A stretch of 7,213 nt of DNA, taken from positions 1 through 7,213 of the forward strand of contig JAQBNY010000221.1 of the NCBI GenBank assembly GCA_028288315.1, given 5' to 3'. The position numbers were made by a program, and so were the translations under genes. The notes under the pieces were generated by a model, which ran no database searches, had not been told where the DNA came from, and saw nothing but the letters and a program-made list of their open reading frames with translations. Below are positions 1 through 6,860 of the stretch, piece after piece; position 1 is the first letter of the stretch, and every line of letters starts with the position of its first letter. The stretch is from Mucilaginibacter sp. Its GTDB lineage: Bacteria > Bacteroidota > Bacteroidia > Sphingobacteriales > Sphingobacteriaceae.

Positions 1-192
1 AAAACCAATGCTCACGTAAGGAAGAGGTTTACCGGTGACTGCATCAATTATTGAACCGGTTACAGAAGTAGTCGCTGCAGAATTATTTTTAATAAGCGTA
101 TCTTTTTGTTGCGCTTTACAGGTATTATAAATGAATAAAAACAAAAATGCAGCTATACTTATTACGCTAATTTTATAGCGGTAGCCAGGCAT
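1..192 (-). CDS. Secreted protein with N-terminal carboxypeptidase-regulatory-like domain, 5' part only (TonB-dependent receptor or related outer-membrane protein)
   Basis: Only the first 64 codons are present and the gene runs off the left edge. The N-terminus is a signal peptide: basic residues at 5 and 7, a hydrophobic core at about 8-22, and a likely signal peptidase I cut after KA at 26-27. After a short linker comes VTGSIIDAVTGKPLPYVSIG at 44-63, the first strand pattern of the carboxypeptidase-regulatory-like (CarboxypepD_reg-like) domain. In Bacteroidota this domain opens many SusC-type and other TonB-dependent receptors, as well as DUF5686-type proteins. The segment present cannot tell these apart, and the TonB box or plug would lie beyond the edge. 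An in-frame ATG at 235-237 would add 15 residues. The start at 192 is preferred because it gives a normal-length signal peptide. Neither start has an obvious ribosome binding site. It is tandem with the efflux operon but 459 bases away, so it probably has its own promoter. Confidence 0.7.
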   Translation of the reverse strand, partial: MPGYRYKISVISIAAFLFLFIYNTCKAQQKDTLIKNNSAATTSVTGSIIDAVTGKPLPYVSIGF

Positions 193-651
193 AATTGACC
201 CGTAGAACTTTATAATAAAAGGGACTAATAACTTCATTTGGCGAAAAGTACCCTGCAATTCTGTAAGAAGTTTGAAAACTCAGCTCCACTCACTCAAAAA
301 AGTTGTAAATCTTTCAGGTGGAAGTTATAGATGTTTATGAAAGCAAGATCTTCAGTCAACAAAATCCTCTAAAGGCGCTTTGCATTTGAATGATATTTAT
401 GTAGGTTACTGGAGTTTCTAATGATTGAGTAACGCGGATAATGTTATCACCATTAAAAACCCCAGTATTATTTTTTAGATAAATTCATTACCTTATAAAA
501 TATAAATACATAACCTAATGTGAAGCTTATATATTAAGCGGCAAATACCACAATAGCATCAAGCCGATTAGAATGATGCAATGGTTATTTACAAGAAAAG
601 CATAAAGGAAGAGTAGTAAGATTTTCTGAATAACCGCTTTAAACTTTTCAC
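193..651. other. 459-base intergenic stretch without a supported gene
   Basis: This AT-rich gap separates the end of the adaptor gene from the start of the left-edge gene, both on the minus strand. It should hold the end of the efflux transcript and the promoter of the left-edge gene. I see one weak hairpin (547-585), a 12-base palindrome GATAATGTTATC (437-448) and a short hairpin GCTTA/TAAGC near 524-538. No sequence close to the Bacteroidota promoter pattern (TTTG, about 19 bases, TAnnTTTG) stands out upstream of the left-edge gene. Frames in the gap are short and unsupported. No tRNA-like fold or repeat array was seen. Confidence 0.6.
547..585 (-). terminator. Weak candidate hairpin downstream of the efflux operon
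   Basis: On the plus strand ACCA (547-550) and GCATCA (556-561) pair with TGATGC (574-579) and TGGT (582-585). This gives a 10-base-pair stem with an asymmetric internal loop (5 against 2 bases) and a 12-base apical loop. It lies 67-105 bases past the stop of the adaptor gene, where an operon terminator would be expected. No T-run follows it in the minus-strand direction, so it is a poor intrinsic terminator. It may be only an mRNA 3' structure or chance. Confidence 0.2.
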
Positions 652-1734
652 TTATTTAATTGCAGCCCCTTCCTGAATATCGTCACTTGCTTTAACAACA
701 ATCACATTTTTATTGGATAACGCGCCAAAGATCTCTGTTGAATCGCGGCCGGCCATGCCTTCTTTAATATCTATTAGTTTTGCTTTTCCGTCTTTAACCG
801 CAACCACATATTCTCGCTCAGTTGACCTGACAATTGCGGTATTGGGAACAAGCAATGATTTCGCGCCTGAACGCATTGGTATTTTAACCTCAGCATACAT
901 GCCTGGCTTAAATTTGCCGTTTTGATTGATTACATCAATCTCAATGGCTTCCGACCGCATACTGCCCAAGGCATTGGCTGATCTGCTTATTTTAGCTGTA
1001 TGCTTATCGCCGGGCATGGCATTAAATGTAAAGGTAACAGGTTGGTTCAGGTCCACCTTGTCTACATAGTCTTCAGGTATAGATACTTCAAGACGCAATT
1101 TTTTAGTATCCTGCAGAATCAGCATGGGTTGGTCGGCTGCTTTTCCGGGAGCCACTAAAGCGCCGGGCGAGATATTTCTTTGGATAATTATGCCATCAAA
1201 CGGCGCATAGATACGCAGATAGCCCTGCATTGTTTTTACCGAGGTCATATTTGATCGCTCAGATTCGGCTACAGCATTATCCGCCTTCATCTTTGATACC
1301 GCATTATCCAGATCCATCGGTGATACCGATCCCGGCTCTAAGGCAGCCTGTTTTAAACGCTGGTATTTTTCCTTGCTGGCCAGCGCATTCTCTTGAGCCT
1401 GTAAGTAGCGCGAATTGGCCGCCTGCAGCTGTGATTCCATTTCCGGAGCTTCCAGGGTAACCAATAGCTGGCCTTTTTTAACCACAGAGCCGCGGTCAAC
1501 AAAAAGTTCTTTAATAAAGCCGTTCACTTTCGGGAAGAGGTTAACCTCGTTATATGGATTAAGCTGCCCAGGCAGGCGCACATAATTGGAGAGTGCTTTT
1601 TCAGTGATCGTTCCTGTCTGATAAATTTGATTACCGGCTTTCTTTTCAGTGGTGATGTCTACCGGTTTTTCTCCGCCGGAACAGGCCGCTAAAAAGCTGG
1701 TAATGGCACAAAGTATTATTAATTTCGTTTTCAT
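652..1734 (-). CDS. RND efflux periplasmic adaptor (membrane fusion protein), lipoprotein
   Basis: This is the adaptor of the tripartite pump, joining the inner-membrane RND protein to the outer-membrane channel in the periplasm. It has 360 residues, normal for the HlyD/AcrA-type family. A lipoprotein signal ends in LAAC, with the acylated Cys at 18, so it is probably lipid-anchored. No acidic cluster follows the Cys, so I see no surface-export signal. The first half of the lipoyl-like (barrel-sandwich) domain is at about 62-98 (GFIKELFVDRGSVVKKGQLL). A short helical hairpin at about 99-165 should contact the channel. The second lipoyl half is at 171-207 (IYAPFDGIIIQRNISPGALV). The beta-barrel is at about 212-287 and contains FKPGMYAEVKI. 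The membrane-proximal domain, starting LLVPNTAIV, runs from about 294 to the end. It starts 3 bases after the pump stop codon, so it is the last gene of the operon. There is no sign of truncation. Substrate is not predictable. Confidence 0.95.
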   Translation of the reverse strand: MKTKLIILCAITSFLAACSGGEKPVDITTEKKAGNQIYQTGTITEKALSNYVRLPGQLNPYNEVNLFPKVNGFIKELFVDRGSVVKKGQLLVTLEAPEMESQLQAANSRYLQAQENALASKEKYQRLKQAALEPGSVSPMDLDNAVSKMKADNAVAESERSNMTSVKTMQGYLRIYAPFDGIIIQRNISPGALVAPGKAADQPMLILQDTKKLRLEVSIPEDYVDKVDLNQPVTFTFNAMPGDKHTAKISRSANALGSMRSEAIEIDVINQNGKFKPGMYAEVKIPMRSGAKSLLVPNTAIVRSTEREYVVAVKDGKAKLIDIKEGMAGRDSTEIFGALSNKNVIVVKASDDIQEGAAIK

Positions 1735-1737
1735 ATT

Positions 1738-4700
1738 TTATAGGGTTGAAGGTTGAATAGATGGGTTTTCTTCGGGCATTAGTGATGGTGACTCATAGGT
1801 TGTTTTGCGTTGCACCCAGGCAAAAACCAATGGAAGTATAAATAGCGCAGCCAGGGTGGATGCAAACAAGCCACCAATTACAGCACGGCCCAAAGGAGCA
1901 GTTTGCTCGCCCGCCTCGCCCATGCCTGATGCCATTGGGATCATACCTGCCATCATAGCAAAGCTGGTCATCAGTATCGGGCGCAAACGGATAGCAGCAC
2001 TGGTAATCGCAGACCGGGTGGAATCTTTATAATCCAATCTTAATTTTTCCGCATTGGTTACAATCAGGATAGCGTTTGCTACAGATACCCCGGTAGACAT
2101 GATCATGCCCATGTATGATTGCAGGTTTAACGTTGAACCAGTTAGCAGCAAAGCCGTAAGCGACCCCAATATTACTGCCGGTACGGTTGACAAAACGGTT
2201 AACGATAATTTAAAGGATTGGTAGTTGGCGGCAAGCAACAAAAAGATAACCAAAATGGCAAAAGCCAAACCGCTTTGTAAGCTAACCATGGTTTCGGTAA
2301 GCAGGCTACTCATGCCTTTCAGTTCAGCCACTAAACCTTTGGGTGGTTCACCAACAGATTTCATTGCTTTTTGAACATCCGTGGTGGCAGTACCCAGATC
2401 TTGCTTGTAGATATTAGCACTTACTGTTAAAAAGCGGCGCGGACCCGTACGGTCATATTCCCCGGGCGCATAGTTAATCGTAAAATTAGCCACGTCGGCA
2501 AGTGTAGGTGTATTTTGTCCTTTTAAAAGCGGTATCTCTTTTAACTCATCCATTGTATTCATTACATACTCTGGAATTTGTACCTGTACCTGATAAGTGT
2601 AGGTAGTCTTTTCATCAAGCCACAGGTTCTTTCCTGTAAAACGGCTGGATGATGTACTGGCGGTAACCGAGCGGGCAATATCTGCAACATTTAAACCAAA
2701 CTGGGCTACTTTTAACCTGTCAAGCGTTATGGCAATTACCGGTATTTTTAGGGGTTGTACAATTTGCACATCACGCAAGTAACTAATGTGTTTAAGCTTA
2801 TCTACTACTTTGTTAGCATAGTTTTCTATCTGGGCCATATCCTTACCGGCGACCCTCACCTCTATAGGAGTGGCAGCACCCTGACTCATGATCTTCTCGG
2901 TCATATCAATAGGCTCAAATGTGATGCGCAAATCGGGTAATTTGTAGGCTATGTTTTTACGCAGGGCATCCTTTAACTCATCCATATTCACCTTATAATC
3001 TTCATCAAGATTCACCTGTAAAACAGCTTCGTGAGTGCCGGTATTAAATATGTACAGGTTACTGGTACCATAACTGCTGGGCACAATCCCTACATAGCCG
3101 GAAGAAATAGCCACATGATGATCTACCGTTTTATCAATGATATTAAGTACCTGTTTAAACTTATCCTCGGTACGTTCCAGTCTTGTACCATCGGGCGCTT
3201 TTATGCGGATAAGGAATTGGCCGTTATTAAGTTTAGGCATCATGTCTTTTCCGATAATGACAAATCCGGTCCCTGCCAAAACAACTACACCAACCAGGTA
3301 AACAGGAACGATGAACTTTTTATTGGGCATCATTTGAGTGATGATGTTCATAAAGCGCATTTTCACCCGCTCAAAAAAGTCATTCTTTTGTGGCTCATCG
3401 TGTTCATGTTGAAGATGATTGTTAACTTGTTTCTCTTCATGGTGGTTTAATGCCTCGCCTGCATGCGCATGAACCTCACCGTGCGTGTAATGCTGGTAGC
3501 GCTCGGCTTTGATCATCCAGTTACTTAAAATCGGGACAAGGGTTTGAGCCAATATATAGGATACGATCATCGTTAACCCAATTGACATGGATAATGGCAG
3601 AAACATGGCTTTGGGAACCCCATTCATCAGGAAGGACGGCGCGAATACGGCAAGAATACATAGCAGTATTAATAACAAAGGAAAAGCGATCTCTTCACAG
3701 GCATCATATATGGCCAGTTTCTTAGGTTTGCCCATTTCCAGATGTTGGTGGATATTTTCTATAGTTACCGTTGCCTGGTCCACCAATATCCCTATGGCTA
3801 GAGCCAAACCGCTCAAAGTCATGATGTTGATGGTTTGTCCAAACATGCCCAGTAGCATTACACCCAAGAGTATGGATACAGGAATGGTGATGACCACAAT
3901 TAAGCTGCTGCGCAAGTCTCGCAAGAACAACAACACCATTAAGCCTGTAAGTAAAGCGCCAAGCCCACCCTCTGTTATCAAACTTTTTACCGCGTTAATA
4001 ACAAAAACCGACTGATCAAAATCGTAAGATATTTTTACATCATCAGGCAATAAACTTTGCATTTCGGGTAGTTTGCTTTTTAAGGTCTGTACTACCGCCC
4101 AGGTAGAGGCATCTGCAGTTTTTACCACAGGGATATAAACGGAACGTTTGCCGTTGATGAGTGCATAGTCCACCGTTACATCGGCCGCATCTGCTACACG
4201 CGCCACATCTTTTACGAGTATTGAAACGCCGTTTTTTGTTTTGATAGGAATATCACCAAACTCCTCCGACTTTTTCACCAGCGAGTTGATGGTGGTGGTG
4301 AACATCGTATTGTTTAATCGCAGGTTACCTGAAGGTGACATAGCATTGAACTGTGCCAGGGCCCCTACCACCTGATCCGGTGTCAGATCATAACTACGCA
4401 TCTTATTTGGGTCAACACTTACTGTGATGGACCGCGCGTTGGCACCAAACGGTGGCGGAGCAGACAGTCCCGGTACAGAAGCAAACATGGGCCTGATGCG
4501 GGTAGCTGCCATATCATAGATTTCTTTCAAGCTACGTGCCGGCGCAGATAAAACCAGTTGCCCAACAGGTAGCGATGAAGCATCATAACGAATTACCTGC
4601 GGCGGTAAAGCGCCTGGTGGAAAAAAGCTCATGGCACGGTTAACCTGCAAGGCAACCTGTGCCTGCGCTTCAGCCATGTTTACATTCTCGTAAAAACTCA

Positions 4701-4977
4701 GCTTTATCATGGTTAAACCCTGTATGTTTTTACTGGTGATAGTTTTTACACCGTTAACATATAAAAACTGATCCTGCAAACGGGTGGAAAAAAAGCCTTC
4801 CATTTGTTGGGGTGACATGCCACCGTATGACTCGATTACATAGATGGTAGGCAGATTCAACTGCGGGAAAATATCTATCGGTATTTTAATTGCACTAAGT
4901 ACCGCGAATATTAAAAGGCTCATGGTAATAACTACTACCGTTATTGGCCTTTTAAGTGCGGAGGTTACCATTGACAT
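1738..4977 (-). CDS. RND-family efflux transporter, inner-membrane permease subunit
   Basis: This is the proton-driven pump of the tripartite system. Its 1079 residues give the full AcrB-like layout. TM1 is at about 13-31; a porter loop at 32-335; TM2-TM6 lie between 337 and 486; a cytoplasmic linker at 487-553; TM7 at about 554-576; a second porter loop at 577-898; TM8-TM12 lie between 900 and 1055. Family motifs include KIPIDIFPQLNLPTIYV (31-47), GILVDQATVTIENI in TM4 (396-409), GVSVANAILIV in TM10 (963-973) and RLRPILMTSFAMMAGMIP in TM11 (997-1014). It reads as an HAE1-like (hydrophobe/amphiphile) pump rather than a CusA-type metal pump, but subclass and substrate are inference. Two oddities: TM4 has Asp400-Gln401 where AcrB has Asp-Asp, with Ala967 at the AcrB Lys940 position; and the cytoplasmic linker is His-rich (nine His in 496-526). 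The start lies 6 bases after the channel gene stop. Confidence 0.96.
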   Translation of the reverse strand: MSMVTSALKRPITVVVITMSLLIFAVLSAIKIPIDIFPQLNLPTIYVIESYGGMSPQQMEGFFSTRLQDQFLYVNGVKTITSKNIQGLTMIKLSFYENVNMAEAQAQVALQVNRAMSFFPPGALPPQVIRYDASSLPVGQLVLSAPARSLKEIYDMAATRIRPMFASVPGLSAPPPFGANARSITVSVDPNKMRSYDLTPDQVVGALAQFNAMSPSGNLRLNNTMFTTTINSLVKKSEEFGDIPIKTKNGVSILVKDVARVADAADVTVDYALINGKRSVYIPVVKTADASTWAVVQTLKSKLPEMQSLLPDDVKISYDFDQSVFVINAVKSLITEGGLGALLTGLMVLLFLRDLRSSLIVVITIPVSILLGVMLLGMFGQTINIMTLSGLALAIGILVDQATVTIENIHQHLEMGKPKKLAIYDACEEIAFPLLLILLCILAVFAPSFLMNGVPKAMFLPLSMSIGLTMIVSYILAQTLVPILSNWMIKAERYQHYTHGEVHAHAGEALNHHEEKQVNNHLQHEHDEPQKNDFFERVKMRFMNIITQMMPNKKFIVPVYLVGVVVLAGTGFVIIGKDMMPKLNNGQFLIRIKAPDGTRLERTEDKFKQVLNIIDKTVDHHVAISSGYVGIVPSSYGTSNLYIFNTGTHEAVLQVNLDEDYKVNMDELKDALRKNIAYKLPDLRITFEPIDMTEKIMSQGAATPIEVRVAGKDMAQIENYANKVVDKLKHISYLRDVQIVQPLKIPVIAITLDRLKVAQFGLNVADIARSVTASTSSSRFTGKNLWLDEKTTYTYQVQVQIPEYVMNTMDELKEIPLLKGQNTPTLADVANFTINYAPGEYDRTGPRRFLTVSANIYKQDLGTATTDVQKAMKSVGEPPKGLVAELKGMSSLLTETMVSLQSGLAFAILVIFLLLAANYQSFKLSLTVLSTVPAVILGSLTALLLTGSTLNLQSYMGMIMSTGVSVANAILIVTNAEKLRLDYKDSTRSAITSAAIRLRPILMTSFAMMAGMIPMASGMGEAGEQTAPLGRAVIGGLFASTLAALFILPLVFAWVQRKTTYESPSLMPEENPSIQPSTL
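3400..3495 (-). other. His-rich cytoplasmic linker encoded within the RND pump
   Basis: Residues 495-526 of the pump contain nine histidines (496, 499, 503, 505, 512, 513, 521, 524, 526), including HAHA, NHH and HLQHEH, along with several Glu and Asp. It lies between TM6 and TM7, which faces the cytoplasm in RND pumps. Such a composition can bind divalent metal ions, but no function can be assigned from composition alone. Confidence 0.6.
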
Positions 4978-4983
4978 AATTGA

Positions 4984-6375
4984 TTAATTTATAAGGTTTA
5001 AAACAGTATTTACCTGATTGCCTGTAACAGCTTTTTGGAATAAGGCGCTTGAATAGGCATATTTCGCCTGCGCATAATCCGTTTCGGCTCGATAGAGGAT
5101 ACTCAGGGCGGCATTTAGTTCGATAATGTCTGTTAAGCCGCTTTTATATAACGAGAACTTTTGCCGGTAGCCTGCATTGGCGGCCTTCAGTTGATTGGGG
5201 ATTTCTAAAAGGCGTTGCCGGGCAGTTTGCAATTCCACATCAGCCTGGTTAACGCTGATGGCGATCAAGTTCTTTTGTTCAGTCAATTTTTTTTCCGCAA
5301 AATTTGTCGCTGCTTTCTGTGTATTTACTTTTAAGTGTTTGCGGCGCAGATCAAACAGGTTGTAAGATATGCCTATACCTACAAGGTAATTATTACGGTC
5401 AAATCCCCAGCCGCTGGAAAGACTGTTAAATTTATCATTGGCATCCACACTCGAGCCGCGGCCCCAGGCTGCCGCTTCCAGTAATATCTTTGGATTGTAC
5501 TGCTTTTTAACCAGGCTCTCCTTTTGCAGGCTGTTATCCAGCACTGACCTATAGTAACTGATCATCGGATGATTTGCGGTATCAACAGTAATTTGCGATG
5601 GAGCGGTTATTTGTTTGATCAGAGATAACTCAACTGTTGTATCCGGCACGATTGACTGATATGGTATGCCACTTAGCGCTGAAAGTTTTAACTGAACCTG
5701 TTTCAGCTGATTATCAAGCTCAATATAATTTAACCTCGATTTGGACAGTTCAGCCTCTGCCAAACTGGTGTCAACACCCGGACGAATACCACTTTTTGCC
5801 AACGATTGTATTGACCGCTTAATATGTTCATTGCGTGAAATATTGAGTTTTTGTATAGTTAGATAATCCTGCAGACGTAATAGCTGGAGATAGTAGCCAA
5901 TGGTGTAGGCTTGCAAGTTATATTTAGATTGGGCAAAGTTTTTTTGCTCAATATTAACCTCAGATGCTGCAACCCTGTTTTGGGCTGCGTAGGCCCCAAA
6001 ATTGTAAACTTCCCACTCTAAAGCTGCAATCCCTAAATTGGTTAAAACTGCGCTGGTATTGCTTTCCGTACGTACGCCGCGAGAGTTAGACGGGATAATA
6101 CCAAAACCAAAATATGGCCCGGCGGTGTTGTTATTAGTACCAATATCAGCCTGGTAATTCAGGCGAAGGTTGGGCAGCCAGTTGCTACGCGTTTCGGTGG
6201 CCTGAGCCTGCCTGATGCCAATTATTGCCGAATCAGTTATTAATGATGGCGCGTTTTGATCTACTTTATTTAGTAGTGTTTTTAAAGTAACAGGATGGAT
6301 AGACTGTTGCGCATATACGTTAATAATACTCAATAGTATTATACATATACACCAACATCTTTTAAGACTTTGCAT
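4984..6375 (-). CDS. TolC-like outer-membrane efflux channel (OEP family)
   Basis: This is the outer-membrane exit duct of the pump, expected to form a trimeric beta-barrel with a long periplasmic helical tunnel. Its 463 residues are normal for the family. A signal peptide covers about 1-22 (basic Lys5-Arg6, hydrophobic core, cut after VYA). It carries three cysteines at 7, 9 and 11 but no lipobox, so I do not call it a lipoprotein. The two OEP repeats are visible. The first is at about 28-240, with WEVYNFGAYAAQNRV (121-135) at a strand-to-helix turn and SGIRPGVDTSLAEAEL (195-210) in the helical part. The second is at about 265-455, with ISYNLFDLRRKHLKV (336-350) and YKSGLTDIIELNAAL (410-424). 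Long polar helices match the tunnel. The ATG is the first start after an in-frame stop, with no clear ribosome binding site. It is the first gene of the operon, so channel, pump and adaptor should be made together. Confidence 0.93.
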   Translation of the reverse strand: MQSLKRCWCICIILLSIINVYAQQSIHPVTLKTLLNKVDQNAPSLITDSAIIGIRQAQATETRSNWLPNLRLNYQADIGTNNNTAGPYFGFGIIPSNSRGVRTESNTSAVLTNLGIAALEWEVYNFGAYAAQNRVAASEVNIEQKNFAQSKYNLQAYTIGYYLQLLRLQDYLTIQKLNISRNEHIKRSIQSLAKSGIRPGVDTSLAEAELSKSRLNYIELDNQLKQVQLKLSALSGIPYQSIVPDTTVELSLIKQITAPSQITVDTANHPMISYYRSVLDNSLQKESLVKKQYNPKILLEAAAWGRGSSVDANDKFNSLSSGWGFDRNNYLVGIGISYNLFDLRRKHLKVNTQKAATNFAEKKLTEQKNLIAISVNQADVELQTARQRLLEIPNQLKAANAGYRQKFSLYKSGLTDIIELNAALSILYRAETDYAQAKYAYSSALFQKAVTGNQVNTVLNLIN

Positions 6376-6414
6376 CTTATGATGTATTTAAAAATTAAGA
6401 AATAGTAATAGATT

Positions 6415-6438
6415 TTGACCTTTCTGAAAGGAGGTCAA
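6415..6438. promoter_or_regulatory. Inverted repeat in the leader of the efflux operon (candidate operator or 5' UTR element)
   Basis: On the plus strand TTGACCTTTC (6415-6424) is followed by T, then GAAA (6426-6429), a three-base insertion GGA, and GGTCAA (6433-6438). The two 10-base arms are perfect complements apart from the inserted triplet. The element sits 40-63 bases upstream of the channel gene ATG, where a repressor or activator site would be expected. The centre is too tight for a stable RNA hairpin through the inner arms, which favours a DNA site, but a stem using only TTGACC/GGTCAA is possible. No cognate regulator is identified. Confidence 0.4.
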
Positions 6439-6445
6439 TAATTAA

Positions 6446-6461
6446 AACTGCGACTGCAGTT
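6446..6461 (-). terminator. Short hairpin after the small membrane-protein gene, possible weak terminator
   Basis: AACTGC (6446-6451) and GCAGTT (6456-6461) are perfect complements around a 4-base loop. Read on the minus strand, the stem begins 13 bases after the stop of the 123-residue gene and is followed by TTAATTATTG. The stem is short and the T-run interrupted, so it may only partly terminate and let some transcription read into the efflux operon. Confidence 0.35.
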
Positions 6462-6473
6462 GAAAAGAGAGTT

Positions 6474-6845
6474 TCAAATACTAAGCTTGCCTGTAAGCAA
6501 ATAGAGATGATCCGGCGGGATAAGTCTTAACTGAATGTCGGATAATATTTTACCGGTCAGAAGCTTGATACGGCCTAAAACGAAAGGATATAACGCGTTT
6601 AGAAAAAATGAAAACAGCAGAAATGCAAAAAGAACTGGATTCGCGAGGCGTTGCTGAACATCTCTAATATTAAAATCGCTGCCATCAACAAATTCCTGCT
6701 TTCGCTTTGAAAATGACTTTACCAAAATTGTCAAAGGGCAATTATTAACAATAATGATATTATGCAAACCAAAACCAATAAATGGTTTTGCTGCAAACAT
6801 TAATATCGCAAAACACAAAAAAAATTTAGGCCTTAATGCTTGCAT
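6474..6845 (-). CDS. Small membrane protein of unknown function, upstream of the efflux operon
   Basis: This 123-residue protein matches no domain I can name. A hydrophobic N-terminal segment at about 8-26 (FFLCFAILMFAAKPFIGFG) is either an uncleaved signal or a first membrane helix. A middle stretch at about 42-70 is polar and charged, with SFSKRKQEFVDGSDFN and then RDVQQRLANP. A second membrane helix lies at about 70-91 (Phe- and Leu-rich). The tail of about 30 residues contains two LLTGK motifs (95-99 and 116-120) and RLIPPDHLYLL. The ATG is the first possible start, since an in-frame stop lies two codons upstream. The dense ordered composition and clean frame argue for a real gene. It sits 98 bases upstream of the channel gene on the same strand, so it could be part of the same regulatory unit, possibly with a role at the envelope. 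That is inference from position only. Confidence 0.65.
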   Translation of the reverse strand: MQALRPKFFLCFAILMFAAKPFIGFGLHNIIIVNNCPLTILVKSFSKRKQEFVDGSDFNIRDVQQRLANPVLFAFLLFSFFLNALYPFVLGRIKLLTGKILSDIQLRLIPPDHLYLLTGKLSI

Positions 6846-6860
6846 AGGTTATACTTAGTA

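Noticed and set aside
589..651. GTG-started 20-codon minus-strand frame directly after the adaptor stop codon
   Set aside because: It begins with a GTG touching the stop and reads MKSLKRLFRKSYYSSFMLFL. It is too short to support, with no ribosome binding site or known match.
527..655. Hydrophobic minus-strand frame (includes LLLFLYAFLV and IILIGLMLLWYLPL), possible membrane-gene remnant
   Set aside because: There is no usable start codon before the hydrophobic part, and T-rich noncoding DNA readily gives Leu/Ile/Phe runs. No homology can be claimed.
713..2032. Plus-strand frames of 70, 76 and 75 codons (713-925, 1230-1460, 1805-2032)
   Set aside because: All are antisense shadows within the adaptor and pump genes, with no domain signal and no upstream regulatory context.
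3031..3450. 139-codon plus-strand open frame
   Set aside because: It lies wholly inside and antisense to the RND pump gene, whose protein has strong family motifs. The plus-strand product has no recognisable domain.
3587..4015. 142-codon plus-strand open frame
   Set aside because: It is antisense to the conserved transmembrane half of the pump. Its composition reflects the reverse complement of hydrophobic codons rather than a protein family.
2755..5822. Plus-strand 61-codon frames at 2755-2940 and 5637-5822
   Set aside because: Both are short antisense frames inside well-supported genes.
6426..6435. GAAAGGAGGT on the plus strand, a perfect Shine-Dalgarno-like sequence; its complement matches the 16S rRNA 3' tail
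   Set aside because: No plus-strand start codon or frame follows at a useful distance. The minus-strand copy resembles the anti-Shine-Dalgarno and cannot recruit ribosomes, so it is probably a chance by-product of the inverted repeat.
6376..6473. Promoter of the efflux operon
   Set aside because: I looked for TTTG with TAnnTTTG at about 19 bases and for TTGACA/TATAAT. TTGACC within the inverted repeat and AT-rich words near the ATG exist, but no pair has acceptable spacing.
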